Positions 1 through 7,671 of a stretch of DNA of 53,982 bases are shown here, piece by piece. Within the stretch, counting starts at the first letter, position 1. Each line of letters starts with the position of its first letter. Position numbers and translations under genes: made by a program. The notes under the pieces are model-generated. The model worked only from the letters and a program-made list of their open reading frames with translations. It did no database searches and had not been told where the DNA came from. This DNA comes from Pseudomonadota bacterium (GTDB lineage Bacteria > Pseudomonadota > Alphaproteobacteria > SP197). The stretch spans positions 1 through 53,982 of the forward strand of contig JAQCLG010000003.1 in NCBI GenBank assembly GCA_027592745.1, in the 5' to 3' direction.

Positions 1-303
1 GACCGTCCAGACGGTCGCCGCGCTGCGCGCGCAGACCAGGTCCAGCACGCCCGGCGCCACGGCAAGGGCATGGAGGCCGCGGCCGTCGACCGCGCGGCCC
101 TCGCCCAGTTCGGGCACGCCATGGTCGCGCGCGGCGATCGCCGGCAGGTCGGCGAGGAAACCTGCAGCGGCCTCGCCATGAGCGATCTGGGAGATCACGA
201 CCAGCCGGGCGGCCTGGTCGACCGCGCCGCCGGGGAAGCCGGCCGCGACCAGGGCGCGTGCGGCCCAGACCTGGAGCTCCAGAAGGGCGACCGGCGTCGT
301 CAT
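1..303 (-). CDS. DUF3726-like protein, 5' part only (runs off the window edge)
   Basis: The open frame starts with ATG at 303, inside the ATGA overlap with the stop of the upstream dipeptidase-like gene, and stays open to base 1, so only about 101 N-terminal residues are visible. It is absent from the ORF track because it has no stop in the window. The start reads MTTPVALLELQVWAARAL and continues with an alanine-rich helical stretch (GGAVDQAARL). This resembles the start of DUF3726 proteins, small alphaproteobacterial proteins of unknown function; the match is from memory of the family and is weak. It is the last visible gene of the mtnA-led operon and was probably translated by coupling to the gene before it. 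Confidence 0.6.
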   Translation of the reverse strand, partial: MTTPVALLELQVWAARALVAAGFPGGAVDQAARLVVISQIAHGEAAAGFLADLPAIAARDHGVPELGEGRAVDGRGLHALAVAPGVLDLVCARSAATVWTV

Positions 304-1298
304 GCCGGGGCGAAGCCTGCGCGGAAGAACTCCAGCCAGTTGCGCCCCATGACGCGCGCCACCTCGTCCTCGCTGAAACCCTTGTCGAGCAGGCCCTGCG
401 TGATGTTGGGGAAGTCGGCCGGGGTGCGGAACCAGGCCGGATAGTCGGGCCAGCCGCCGCCCGCACTCCTGGCCTCGCCGCTGTCGAGTTCCTTGGACCA
501 GCGGCCCGAGCGCATCCAGTCGAGGTACTCCCGGCTGTGCTTGCGGCACATGTCCGAGCCGATGCCGACATGTTCGATGCCCATGAGTTCCACCGTGTCG
601 GCGATCATGGCGCAGAACTTCTCGAGCGGCGTGTCGGAGCCGCCGATATGGAAGGGATAGGTCGAGAATCCCAGCATGCCGCCGCTCTCGGCCAGGGCCT
701 TGATCAGGGTATCGGACTTGTTGCGGATGCCGTGGTGGAAGCTCAGCGGATTGGCATGGGTGATGGCGACGGGGCGCTCGCTGATCTCGATCGCCTGGAG
801 CGAGGTGAACTCGGCCGAATGGCTGAGGTCGATCAGCATGCCGACCCGGTTCATCTCCCTGATCACCTCGCGGCCGAAGCGGCTGATGCCGGCATCGACC
901 TTCTCGTAGCAGCCCGCGCCGATCAGGCTCTGGTTGTTGTAGGTGAGCTGCATGATCTTGACGCCCAGCTCGTTGAAGACCTGGACCAGCGCCAGGTCGT
1001 CCTCGATGGGCGAGCAGTTCTGCAGGCCGAAGACGATGGCGACCTTGCCGGCCTGCTTGGCCTGCTCGATGTCCTGCGCACTGCGGGCAGGCATGACGAG
1101 GTCGCCGTGGCGCTCGAACAGGCGGTGCCATTCGCCAATGCGGTCCAGCGTGGTACGGGCGTCCTCCCAGTAGACCAGGGTGACGTTGACCGCGGTGACG
1201 CCGCCCGCGTGCAGTTCCTCGAGCGTCTCCCGGTCCCAGGCGCTGGCCTGCAGAGCATCGATCACGATCAGGCTGTCGTGCAGGGCGCGCGCGTTCAT
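300..1298 (-). CDS. M19 (renal dipeptidase-like) family protein with atypical metal site
   Basis: A 332-residue protein of the M19 membrane-dipeptidase fold, a TIM-barrel amidohydrolase. Visible family blocks are QLTYNNQSLIGAGCYE, GREVIREMNRVGMLIDLSHS, a histidine in THANPL, and GIGSD near the C-terminus. Classical M19 enzymes carry HxD after strand 1 and a bridging Glu; here those places read DALQAS and FGLQN, so the usual binuclear zinc site looks incomplete. This variant belongs to a recognisable subfamily; a relative (PA5396) sits beside the dimethylglycine demethylase genes of Pseudomonas (established context, from memory). The ATG at 1298 was chosen because it overlaps the previous stop by four bases. 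No signal peptide is seen, so it is probably cytoplasmic. Substrate unknown. Confidence 0.85.
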   Translation of the reverse strand: MNARALHDSLIVIDALQASAWDRETLEELHAGGVTAVNVTLVYWEDARTTLDRIGEWHRLFERHGDLVMPARSAQDIEQAKQAGKVAIVFGLQNCSPIEDDLALVQVFNELGVKIMQLTYNNQSLIGAGCYEKVDAGISRFGREVIREMNRVGMLIDLSHSAEFTSLQAIEISERPVAITHANPLSFHHGIRNKSDTLIKALAESGGMLGFSTYPFHIGGSDTPLEKFCAMIADTVELMGIEHVGIGSDMCRKHSREYLDWMRSGRWSKELDSGEARSAGGGWPDYPAWFRTPADFPNITQGLLDKGFSEDEVARVMGRNWLEFFRAGFAPA

Positions 1299-3049
1299 GG
1301 TTCCTCCGTTGCCGGTTCGAGCGGATAGATCCAGTCGTCCTCGCGGCCCGCCGCCAGGTCCTCGGCGATCGGGGCGCCCTGCAGGAAGGTGCCGCGCACC
1401 CACAGGCTGGACCGCGGATCGAAATCCTCCATGCCCAGCAGGGAAAGGGCGAAGCGGATCAGGTGGAAGGGCTGGAAGCGGGCGTGGCTGACATGGCCGC
1501 GGATTTCGCCGTAGGACAGCCCGGCCAGGCTCTGCACCCGTTCGGCCATGAAGCGGTGGCCGGGATGGCGCAGCAGGAACTCCGCCGTCGTCATGGCGCC
1601 CGGCTGCTTCTCGACGTCGGCGAGCAGGGCCTGGACCGCGCCGGGAACGTCGACGAAGGCCTCGTGTTCGTCGCCGGGATCGACACCGCGTTCGCCCAGG
1701 CGCGGCTCGACGTTCTCGTCGGAGTAGTACCAGAAGTGATGGCGCGCCTGTGGCCCGGCGACATCGATGGCCAGCGCCCAGCCGTAGTCGCGCCGGATCA
1801 GGCCGGCAAGATCGGCCAACGACATCGCCGGATCGCTGTCGTTGGCGAAGTCGCCGGGCACCGCCGCCAGGCGGGCCAGGGCAAAGGCGCGCTCGGGGTA
1901 AAGCTCGATCAGCAGGGAGTGCAGCAGTTCCAGGCTCTCGCGGTTGCAGTGCTCGCCGGCCCAGGCCTCCAGCGTCTGCCAGGGGAGCAGGGCCTCGGCA
2001 CCGCACATGGTGCCTTCGGCGCCGAAGATGGCGACGGCGTCGCGCAGCCGGCCGAGGTCCTCGCGCAGCACCGAGGAGGGCGCGTACATCGCCCTGCCGC
2101 TGCGGTCGTGCAGGGTGAAGTAGGCGATGCAGCGATCGATCAGGCCGAGGAGCCGTGCCACCTCGGGCGCAGCGGGCGCGACCGGTTCGCCCAGGGCGTG
2201 GGCGATCGCCAGTTCGCGCATGACGACCCAGGCGTGGATGCGCTTGGGGTGGGCGATGACGAAGGGCACCATGCCCAGGCCCGAGGCATTGCCCATGCCC
2301 AGATGGCGCTTGAGCGCGGGTGAGAAGGTCGCGGCCTGCGGGTTGCGGCAGCGGGCCAGGTGCTCGGCCAGGACGCAGCCGAAGTGGCGCCACATGTAGA
2401 GCGTCAGCATCTCGCCCGAATAGGGATGGCTCAGCGGATGTTCGGGGGCAAAGCCCGGGAAGATCGCGGTGCCGTGGCGGCCGTTGCCCCAGAAGCCGTT
2501 GTTGCGCAGCAGGTAACCGCCGGGGATGCGCGGCTGGCGGCCCTGCGCCAGGGCATCGACCGCGCCGTCGAAGGCCGAGGCGCTGCGGTTCATGCGGGTC
2601 AGGCCGATGACGCAGGGGCCGGCGCGGCCTAGCACGAAGTTGGCGCTTTCGCCGCGCATGACCTCGATATGGTCGCGGTCGATCTCGCCCTGGCCGAGGT
2701 AACCGACGCCGTCGTAGCGGCTGCCCACGATGCGCTCGGACTTCTCCGCCTCGGGCAGGTTGTCGGCAAAGACGACGAAGTGGAGCGGGCGTTCGGCGGT
2801 CGCGATGCGGAAGGCCGCCGTGCCCCTGCCCTCCGCGTCGATCTCCCAGATCGCCGTGGTGATCGTCCAGCGCTCCTCAACCATGCGGCGGATCAGGACG
2901 CGGGCGAAGGAGAGCGCAGAGGCCTTGGTCGCCGACAGCGCCTCGGCCGTGGTCACGTTCTCGGGCGGGCGGATCGCGACCGGCGGATCGAGCAGTGCCG
3001 GATCGACCTGATCGGGCAGCCAGACTCCGCGGGTGGCGATGGCGGTCAT
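1295..3049 (-). CDS. Conserved protein of unknown function, 584 aa
   Basis: The ORF track extends upstream to 3169, but that extension lies in the end of the HisD-like gene. The ATG at 3049 (MTAIATRGVWLP) fits the operon spacing, ten bases after the preceding stop, and gives 584 residues. I do not recognise a named domain. The protein is soluble, without signal peptide or membrane segments, and rich in W, H and R, with repeated short motifs such as YLGQGEIDRDHIEVMRGE and GYLLRNNGFWGNGRHG. The second half is helical (FSPALKRHLGMGNASGLGM). Its stop overlaps the start of the M19-like gene by four bases, so the two are translationally coupled and probably share a pathway. Function cannot be assigned from the sequence. 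Confidence 0.85.
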   Translation of the reverse strand: MTAIATRGVWLPDQVDPALLDPPVAIRPPENVTTAEALSATKASALSFARVLIRRMVEERWTITTAIWEIDAEGRGTAAFRIATAERPLHFVVFADNLPEAEKSERIVGSRYDGVGYLGQGEIDRDHIEVMRGESANFVLGRAGPCVIGLTRMNRSASAFDGAVDALAQGRQPRIPGGYLLRNNGFWGNGRHGTAIFPGFAPEHPLSHPYSGEMLTLYMWRHFGCVLAEHLARCRNPQAATFSPALKRHLGMGNASGLGMVPFVIAHPKRIHAWVVMRELAIAHALGEPVAPAAPEVARLLGLIDRCIAYFTLHDRSGRAMYAPSSVLREDLGRLRDAVAIFGAEGTMCGAEALLPWQTLEAWAGEHCNRESLELLHSLLIELYPERAFALARLAAVPGDFANDSDPAMSLADLAGLIRRDYGWALAIDVAGPQARHHFWYYSDENVEPRLGERGVDPGDEHEAFVDVPGAVQALLADVEKQPGAMTTAEFLLRHPGHRFMAERVQSLAGLSYGEIRGHVSHARFQPFHLIRFALSLLGMEDFDPRSSLWVRGTFLQGAPIAEDLAAGREDDWIYPLEPATEEP

Positions 3050-3059
3050 GGCAGCGCGC

Positions 3060-4376
3060 TCAACTCTCGTTGCGCGCGGTGATGGCCAGCGCGTGGGCAT
3101 CGAAGCCCTCGTAGCGGGCGAAGGCCTCGGTCTGGGCGGAAAGGCGCCGGTAGCCGCCGGCCGAGACATCGGCGATCGACTGGCGCTTCATGTAGTCGAG
3201 CACGCCCAGCGCCGAATGGGTCGCGGCCATGCCGCCGGTCGGCAGCACGGCGTTGACGCCGATCATGAAGTTGGCCATGGAAAACGGCGCATCCTGGCCC
3301 AGCAGGAGTTCGCCCGCGTTGACGATGCCGGGCACCCAGTCCCAGGCGCGGGTGCTGGCGATCTGGAGATGTTCGGGCGCGAAGGCGTTGGCGAAGGCCA
3401 GGGCGTCCTCGCCGTCGCGGGCGACGACGAGGCCGCCGTTGACGCCCAGCGCCAGCCCAGCCCATTCCCTGCGTTCGGGACCCAGGCGGCCGAGCAGCGT
3501 GACGACATGATCGGCGACGGTGGCCGCGAAGGCCTCGTCCAGGCAGACCAGGAAGGTCGTGGAATCGGGCCCGTGTTCGGCCTCGACCAGCAGGTCGAGC
3601 GCGACGCGGAAGGGATCGGCGGTCTCGTCGGCCAGCACCATGCTCTCGGAGGGCCCCGCCGGCGGCCCCGGCGCGATGGCCTCGGCGCAGAGTTGCATGG
3701 CGGCACCCACCCAGGGCGAACCCGGCCCGACGATCTTGCGGCACTTCGGCACGGTCTGCGTGCCGTAGGCGACGGCCGCGACCCCCTGGGCGCCGCCGGC
3801 CAGGTAGATCTCGGAAACCCCGGCCTCGCGCGCGGCGACCATGGTGCCGGCGTCGCACCTGCCGCCCGGCCCGGGCGGCGTGACGATCACGACACGGGGG
3901 ACGCCCGCGACCATGGCCGGGATCGTCGTCATGAGGGAGACCGAGGGAAAGGCCCCCTTGCCGCGCGGCACGTAACAGGCGACCGCCTCGATCGGGACGT
4001 AGCGGTCGCCGGCCAGCACGCCGGGACGCACGGCGGTGAGTTCCAGGCTGTCGGGCTTCTGGCGTTCGTGGACCAGCGCGATGTTGCTGGCAGCCTCGCG
4101 GATCGCGGCGACGACGTCGGCGGGCACGTCGTCATAGGCCGCATCGATGTCGGCCTTGCTGACGCGGATGCGCTCCGGGCTCATCTCGACCTTGTCGAAG
4201 TCGCTGGCAAAGCGGACCAGCGCGGCATCGCCCTCGGCCCGCACGGCATCGACGATCGGGCGGGCGCGGGCCACGAACTCGGCAAGATCGATCACGCCGC
4301 GCCGGACCAGGGCCTCGCGTTCCCCTGCGGCAAGACGGTCGAGATGTAGGATGCGCGGGCGGCGCGCCTGCGTCAT
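3060..4376 (-). CDS. Histidinol dehydrogenase family NAD-dependent dehydrogenase (HisD paralog)
   Basis: A 438-residue HisD-family protein. The nucleotide-binding core (CYVPRGKGAFPSVSLMT; IYLAGGAQGVAAVAYGT), the GPSES block and the catalytic pair in FAPEHLQIAS are present. True HisD oxidises L-histidinol twice using zinc bound by Gln, His, Asp and His. Here the first ligand position reads VEAEHGPDS instead of the usual SQAEHGPDS, a Gln-to-Glu change, and the Asp region reads MIGVNAVLPT. HisD paralogs acting on other alcohols are known (for example sulfopropanediol dehydrogenase HpsN), and the gene lies away from the his operon in this window. A non-histidine role is therefore more likely than amino acid synthesis, but histidinol activity cannot be excluded. 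Confidence 0.85.
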   Translation of the reverse strand: MTQARRPRILHLDRLAAGEREALVRRGVIDLAEFVARARPIVDAVRAEGDAALVRFASDFDKVEMSPERIRVSKADIDAAYDDVPADVVAAIREAASNIALVHERQKPDSLELTAVRPGVLAGDRYVPIEAVACYVPRGKGAFPSVSLMTTIPAMVAGVPRVVIVTPPGPGGRCDAGTMVAAREAGVSEIYLAGGAQGVAAVAYGTQTVPKCRKIVGPGSPWVGAAMQLCAEAIAPGPPAGPSESMVLADETADPFRVALDLLVEAEHGPDSTTFLVCLDEAFAATVADHVVTLLGRLGPERREWAGLALGVNGGLVVARDGEDALAFANAFAPEHLQIASTRAWDWVPGIVNAGELLLGQDAPFSMANFMIGVNAVLPTGGMAATHSALGVLDYMKRQSIADVSAGGYRRLSAQTEAFARYEGFDAHALAITARNES

Positions 4377-4425
4377 GTCGGACTCCCGTTGGCCAGTGGC
4401 CGGGGTTCTAGACGAGCCGGGCGCC

Positions 4426-4830
4426 TCAGGAAAGGCTCTCGTCCTTGTCGGGGTCGATGCCCAGTTCGGTGAAGACCTTGCGGGCGATGCGGAAGGACTC
4501 CACCGCGGCGGGGGCGCCGCAATAGACGCCGATCTGCATCAGGGTGTCGCGCAGCGCCGCCAGGGTGCAGCCGTTGGCGATGGCGCCCTTGAAGTGCAGC
4601 TCGAACTCGTGGCTGCGCCCCAGGGCCGCGGTCATGCAGAGGTTGTTGAGGCTACGCTGCCTGTCGTCGATGCCCGGCCGGCTCCAGATCGCGCCCCAGC
4701 AGTATTCGGTGAGCAGGGTCTGGAAGTCGCGGTTGAAGGCATCGGCGCCCTGGATCGCGCGGTCGACGTAGTCGGCGCCCAGCACCTTCCTGCGGTTGGC
4801 AAGGCCCTTGTCGAAGAGGTCGGAGGTCAT
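4426..4830 (-). CDS. Carboxymuconolactone decarboxylase (CMD) family protein
   Basis: A small 134-residue helical protein of the CMD/AhpD-like superfamily, starting at MTSDLFDKGLANRRKVLG. The ATG at 4830 is preferred over the ORF-track start at 4857 because it matches the usual family start (xxxGxxxRRxVLGxxyVdxa) and is preceded by a GGGAACC purine stretch. Family blocks visible are YCWGAIWSRPGID, a helix with LCMTAALGRSHEFELH, and the final GVYCGAPAAVESFRIA. Canonical PcaC decarboxylates 4-carboxymuconolactone in protocatechuate catabolism, but no other pca gene is nearby and the family has many other roles. It lies between the class II aldolase and the HisD-like gene in the same direction. 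Confidence 0.85.
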   Translation of the reverse strand: MTSDLFDKGLANRRKVLGADYVDRAIQGADAFNRDFQTLLTEYCWGAIWSRPGIDDRQRSLNNLCMTAALGRSHEFELHFKGAIANGCTLAALRDTLMQIGVYCGAPAAVESFRIARKVFTELGIDPDKDESLS

Positions 4831-4884
4831 GGTCGGTTCCCGTTGCGTTGGTGGCACGCACCATAGGGCCGGCGGCGAGCCCCG

Positions 4885-5526
4885 TCAGCCCGGCCGGTAG
4901 TGCGCGAACTTCGCCAGCGCCTCGCCCATCTGGGCGCGAGTCAGCAGCTTGGGCCCGCCGGCCTGAAGCGCCAGCAGATACTGATGCGCCAGGGTCTCGA
5001 CCTCGACCGCCAGGGCCAGGGCCGCGTCGAGATCGGCGCCCAGGGCGATCATGCCGTGGTTGGCGAGCAGGCAGGCCTTGCGGCCCATCAGGGCGGCAAG
5101 CGCGTGGTCGGAGAGTTCCTGGGTGCCGTAGGTGGCGTAGGGCGCACAGCGGATGTCCTCGCCGCCGGCCAGGGCGACCATGTAGTGAAAGCGCGGGATC
5201 GGCTTCCTCAGGCAGGCCAGCGCGGTGGCGTGCACCGCATGGGTGTGGACCACCGCCCCGGCGTCGGGGCGGGCGGCATAGATGTCGCGGTGGAAGCGCC
5301 ATTCGCTCGACGGCCGGCGGCTGCCGCGATGCCCGCCGTCGAGGGTCATGGCAACGATGTCGTCGGGGGTCGTGGCCTCGCAGGGCAGCGCCGTGGGCGT
5401 GATGAGGAAGCCCTTGCCGGCGCGCACGCTGACATTGCCCGAGCTGCCCTGGTTGATGCCCAGGCCGTTCATGGCACACGCCGCCGCGACCACGGCGCGG
5501 CGCAGGGCGGCATGGTCACGCGGCAC
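4885..5526 (-). CDS. Class II aldolase, probably acting on 5-(methylthio)ribulose 1-phosphate / 5-deoxyribulose 1-phosphate
   Basis: A 213-residue member of the class II aldolase / fuculose-1-phosphate aldolase family. The substrate-phosphate motifs [11 protein letters not shown] and [11 protein letters not shown] and the zinc-binding [12 protein letters not shown] and [11 protein letters not shown] are intact. The start is GTG at 5526, inside the last codons of mtnA (11-base overlap), so the two are translationally coupled. Direct pairing with MtnA matches the 'DHAP shunt' of bacteria such as Rhodospirillum rubrum, where this aldolase splits methylthioribulose-1-phosphate or 5-deoxyribulose-1-phosphate to DHAP and an aldehyde (established for those organisms, inferred here). 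Methylthioribulose-1-phosphate dehydratase (MtnB) belongs to the same superfamily and remains an alternative, although no mtnC or mtnD is present nearby. Confidence 0.85.
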   Translation of the reverse strand: MPRDHAALRRAVVAAACAMNGLGINQGSSGNVSVRAGKGFLITPTALPCEATTPDDIVAMTLDGGHRGSRRPSSEWRFHRDIYAARPDAGAVVHTHAVHATALACLRKPIPRFHYMVALAGGEDIRCAPYATYGTQELSDHALAALMGRKACLLANHGMIALGADLDAALALAVEVETLAHQYLLALQAGGPKLLTRAQMGEALAKFAHYRPG

Positions 5527-6607
5527 GGGCGTGCTCCGGAAACAGGGCGGCCAGCCCCTCGGCGGTCGCCGGGGCGATGCCGCGTTCGGTGATCAGGCCG
5601 CTGACCAGGCGGGCCGGCGTCACGTCGAAGGCCGGGTTGGCGACCGGCGAGGCCTGCGGCGGCAGCAGCACGCGGGCGAGCTCACCGTCCTCGGTGAGGC
5701 CGGTGACGTGGGAGACCTCCTCGCCGGCGCGTTCCTCGATGGGAATGTCGGCGCCGTCCCGCAGGCTCCAGTCGATGGTCGGCGAGGGCAGGCAGACGTA
5801 GAAGGGCACGCCGTTGTCGTGGGCCGCCAGCGCCTTCAGGTAGGTGCCGATCTTGTTGCAGACATCGCCCGTCGCGGTGGTGCGGTCGGTGCCCACGAAA
5901 CAGAGGTCGACGCGGCCGTGCTGCATCAGGTGTCCCCCGGCGTTGTCGACGATGACGGTATGGGGCACGCCGTGGCGGCCCAGTTCCCACGCGGTCAGCG
6001 CCGCCCCCTGGTTGCGCGGCCGCGTCTCGTCGACCCAGACATGGACCGGGATGCCGGCATCGTGGGCCAGGTAGATCGGCGCCGTGGCGGTGCCCATGTC
6101 GACGGTGGCGAGCCAGCCGGCATTGCAATGGGTGAGGATGTTGACGGTGTCGCCGCGCGCCTCGGGGGCCTGCCGCACCAGGGCCAGGCCGTGTTCGCCG
6201 ATGGCGGTGTTGATCGCGACATCCTCGTCGCAGACCGCGGCGGCGCGGGCGAAGGCGGCAGGCGCGCGGCGATCCGGCGCCAGGGCGGCCAGGCGCTGGG
6301 TCATGTCGTCAAGCGCCCAGCGCAGGTTGACCGCGGTCGGGCGCGTCGCCATCAGCCGTGCGCGCGCCGCGGCAAGGGCGGCATCGGAGGGATCGTCGCG
6401 CATCGCCAGTGCCATGCCGTAGGCCGCCGTGGCGCCGATCAGCGGCGCCCCGCGCACCAGCATGGCGGCAATGGCGTGGGCCGCGGCAGCGACATCCTCC
6501 AGCACGACCGTCTCGAAGCGATGGGGCAGCCGGGTCTGGTCGATGATCGCCACCCTGCCGTCACCGTCGCGCCAGATCGTGCGATGGGGTCTGCCGTCGA
6601 TCTTCAT
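5516..6607 (-). CDS. mtnA: S-methyl-5-thioribose-1-phosphate isomerase (MtnA)
   Basis: A 363-residue protein, the normal length for MtnA, which isomerises methylthioribose-1-phosphate to methylthioribulose-1-phosphate in the salvage of 5'-methylthioadenosine and 5'-deoxyadenosine. The family core is clear: [31 protein letters not shown] with the catalytic Cys, [32 protein letters not shown] with the catalytic Asp, and [13 protein letters not shown]. The ATG at 6607 ([12 protein letters not shown]) follows a GGGAGACAAGG ribosome-binding site. The longer ORF-track start at 6862 adds a non-conserved extension. It is the first gene of the minus-strand operon and has a 320-base untranslated leader if the promoter near 6935-6962 is used. 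Confidence 0.96.
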   Translation of the reverse strand: MKIDGRPHRTIWRDGDGRVAIIDQTRLPHRFETVVLEDVAAAAHAIAAMLVRGAPLIGATAAYGMALAMRDDPSDAALAAARARLMATRPTAVNLRWALDDMTQRLAALAPDRRAPAAFARAAAVCDEDVAINTAIGEHGLALVRQAPEARGDTVNILTHCNAGWLATVDMGTATAPIYLAHDAGIPVHVWVDETRPRNQGAALTAWELGRHGVPHTVIVDNAGGHLMQHGRVDLCFVGTDRTTATGDVCNKIGTYLKALAAHDNGVPFYVCLPSPTIDWSLRDGADIPIEERAGEEVSHVTGLTEDGELARVLLPPQASPVANPAFDVTPARLVSGLITERGIAPATAEGLAALFPEHARAA

Positions 6608-6956
6608 GGCCTTGTCTCCCTGCCGGCCCCACAGTAACGCCGGAAGCCGCCATGCCCAATGCCATGCGACCGCACCATGACCAAGGCCGTCCTTGCCGTT
6701 GGCTCCCTTTGGATCGAGGGCCTTCGTCGTGCCGGCCGGCAACCGGTGCACGTCCACTGCCGATCCGATCGTTCGGAAGGCCGAACCAAAGGTCTTCGTG
6801 GGGATTGTGGGGCTTTGGCGAACCCGTTCATGCGATGGATTCGGAGAATCGGATTCGGGCATTTGTGGCAGTGGGTTACGCCGAATTGGGTTCGGTCGGC
6901 AGGAAATGCACTCGGCGGGAAATCGGGTTGTAAAACTATAAGGTTATACTCTTTTT
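6608..6956 (-). other. Long 5' leader of mtnA operon, no gene seen
   Basis: No coding sequence is supportable here. The DNA is less GC-rich than its surroundings and carries many copies of TTCGG or its complement CCGAA, several in inverted pairs (for example TTCGG-aagg-CCGAA near 6774-6787) and as repeated GATTCGG-like words near 6837-6860. If transcription starts near 6928 this stretch would be the untranslated leader of mtnA and could fold. I do not recognise it as a known SAM or other riboswitch class. Confidence 0.45.
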
Positions 6957-6962
6957 TGTCAC
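6935..6962 (-). promoter_or_regulatory. Putative sigma-70 type promoter for the mtnA operon
   Basis: Read on the minus strand, GTGACA (6962-6957) is followed after 16 bases by TATAGT (6940-6935), close to the -35/-10 consensus. The -35 half falls on the edge of the adjoining palindromic repeat. It lies 320 bases from the mtnA start. Prediction from sequence only. Confidence 0.45.
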
Positions 6963-7094
6963 CCCCCGGCTTGATCCCCGGATCAAGTACGGGGACAGGG
7001 TCCATGCTGTGGTCTCGCCGGGGGCAGCACGGTGTGCCGTGGCGCTTGCCGGTCCGTTACAGCATGGATCGTCCGGTCAAGCCGGACGATGACA
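6957..7094. repeat. Palindromic intergenic repeat element
   Basis: The outer ends are GTCACC and GATGAC (near complementary). Both halves carry CCGGCTTGA / TCAAGCCGG-type cores, and the inner arms TCCATGCTG (7001-7009) and CAGCATGGA (7060-7068) are perfectly complementary. This layout matches the GTCATCCxxGGCTTGAC type of extragenic palindrome found in many copies in alphaproteobacterial genomes. It contains no ORF of its own. Confidence 0.75.
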
Positions 7095-7173
7095 ATGGGG
7101 GTGTTGGTTGGGCCAGACCGTGCTGTGGCCTTGCCGGAGGGCAGCGCGGTGCGCCGTGGCGCTTGTCGGCCCG
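7006..7173. repeat. Imperfect direct duplication of about 51 bp
   Basis: The segments at 7006-7056 and 7122-7173 both read GCTGTGG-(C/T)CT-GCCGG...GGCAGC-CGGTG-GCCGTGGCGCTTG, with only scattered transitions and one length difference. The first copy is the loop of the palindromic repeat; the second follows it. The pattern suggests partial duplication of the element. Confidence 0.7.
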
Positions 7174-7182
7174 GAAACGAAA

Positions 7183-7211
7183 GCGCCCCGGGCCGTGGCG
7201 GACCGGGGCGC
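7183..7211 (-). terminator. Putative terminator after the VOC gene
   Basis: GCGCCCCGG and CCGGGGCGC form a perfect nine-pair stem with an 11-base loop. Read on the minus strand it is followed by TTTCGTTT, about 20 bases downstream of the VOC stop codon. Confidence 0.6.
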
Positions 7212-7231
7212 GAAGGTTCGAGCGGATATTG

Positions 7232-7531
7232 TTACTTGGACTTGCCGTAGGTCATGGCGACGGCGGCGGCCGGTTCCAGGCGCCTCCTGGTCGCGACATA
7301 ACCCCTGGCGGCGAAGGCGATGTGGTCGAGCGCACCGGTCGTGGCCGCCGGCTTGCGGCTCGCCACGGAGATGTGGACGAGCGGCGCATCGTCGGCATAA
7401 AGCCAGGCGCCCGGCGCATCGAACGGCGGCCGGAAACCCTGCTTGAAGCCCAGGACCTTGCTGTAGAAGGCCACGCAGCGCTCGAGGTCGTGCGTGCGGA
7501 TGTTGATGTGATCGACACCGTGGATGCTCAT
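7232..7531 (-). CDS. VOC (glyoxalase/bleomycin resistance) family protein, C-terminally short
   Basis: The start at 7531 (MSIHGVDHINIRTHDLERC) follows a GGGGAGACGCAG ribosome-binding site and matches the usual start of small vicinal-oxygen-chelate proteins; the track start at 7657 adds an unrelated leader. Two half-modules are visible: GVDHINIRTHDLERCVAFYSKVLGF and LDHIAFAARGYVATRRRLE. Family members of this type usually run 125-135 residues and end with a xxDPDGxxxEL block that supplies the last metal ligand. This one stops at 99 residues with AAAVAMTYGKSK, so the final strand and Glu are missing. It may be a degraded or 3'-replaced gene next to the repeat element. It is divergent from hisG. 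Confidence 0.7.
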   Translation of the reverse strand: MSIHGVDHINIRTHDLERCVAFYSKVLGFKQGFRPPFDAPGAWLYADDAPLVHISVASRKPAATTGALDHIAFAARGYVATRRRLEPAAAVAMTYGKSK

Positions 7532-7671
7532 CTGCGTCTCCCCTGTGGCCGCGGCCGGCATTCTAGTGGGTTCCCGCGCGGTTGACAGGGGGCGGCCGAT
7601 GCAAGAGGTTCTGCCCGCCCAAGACCGGCCCATCCCGGCGCCCGGAGTTCGATCCATGGCCGACGACCATC

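Noticed and set aside
6608-6956. SAM riboswitch in the mtnA leader
   Set aside because: A sulfur-salvage gene with a long leader invites this call, but I could not match the conserved cores of the SAM-I or SAM-II classes.
7582-7610. hisG promoter with TTGACA
   Set aside because: TTGACA at 7582 is a good -35 box, but no acceptable -10 box lies 16-18 bases downstream.
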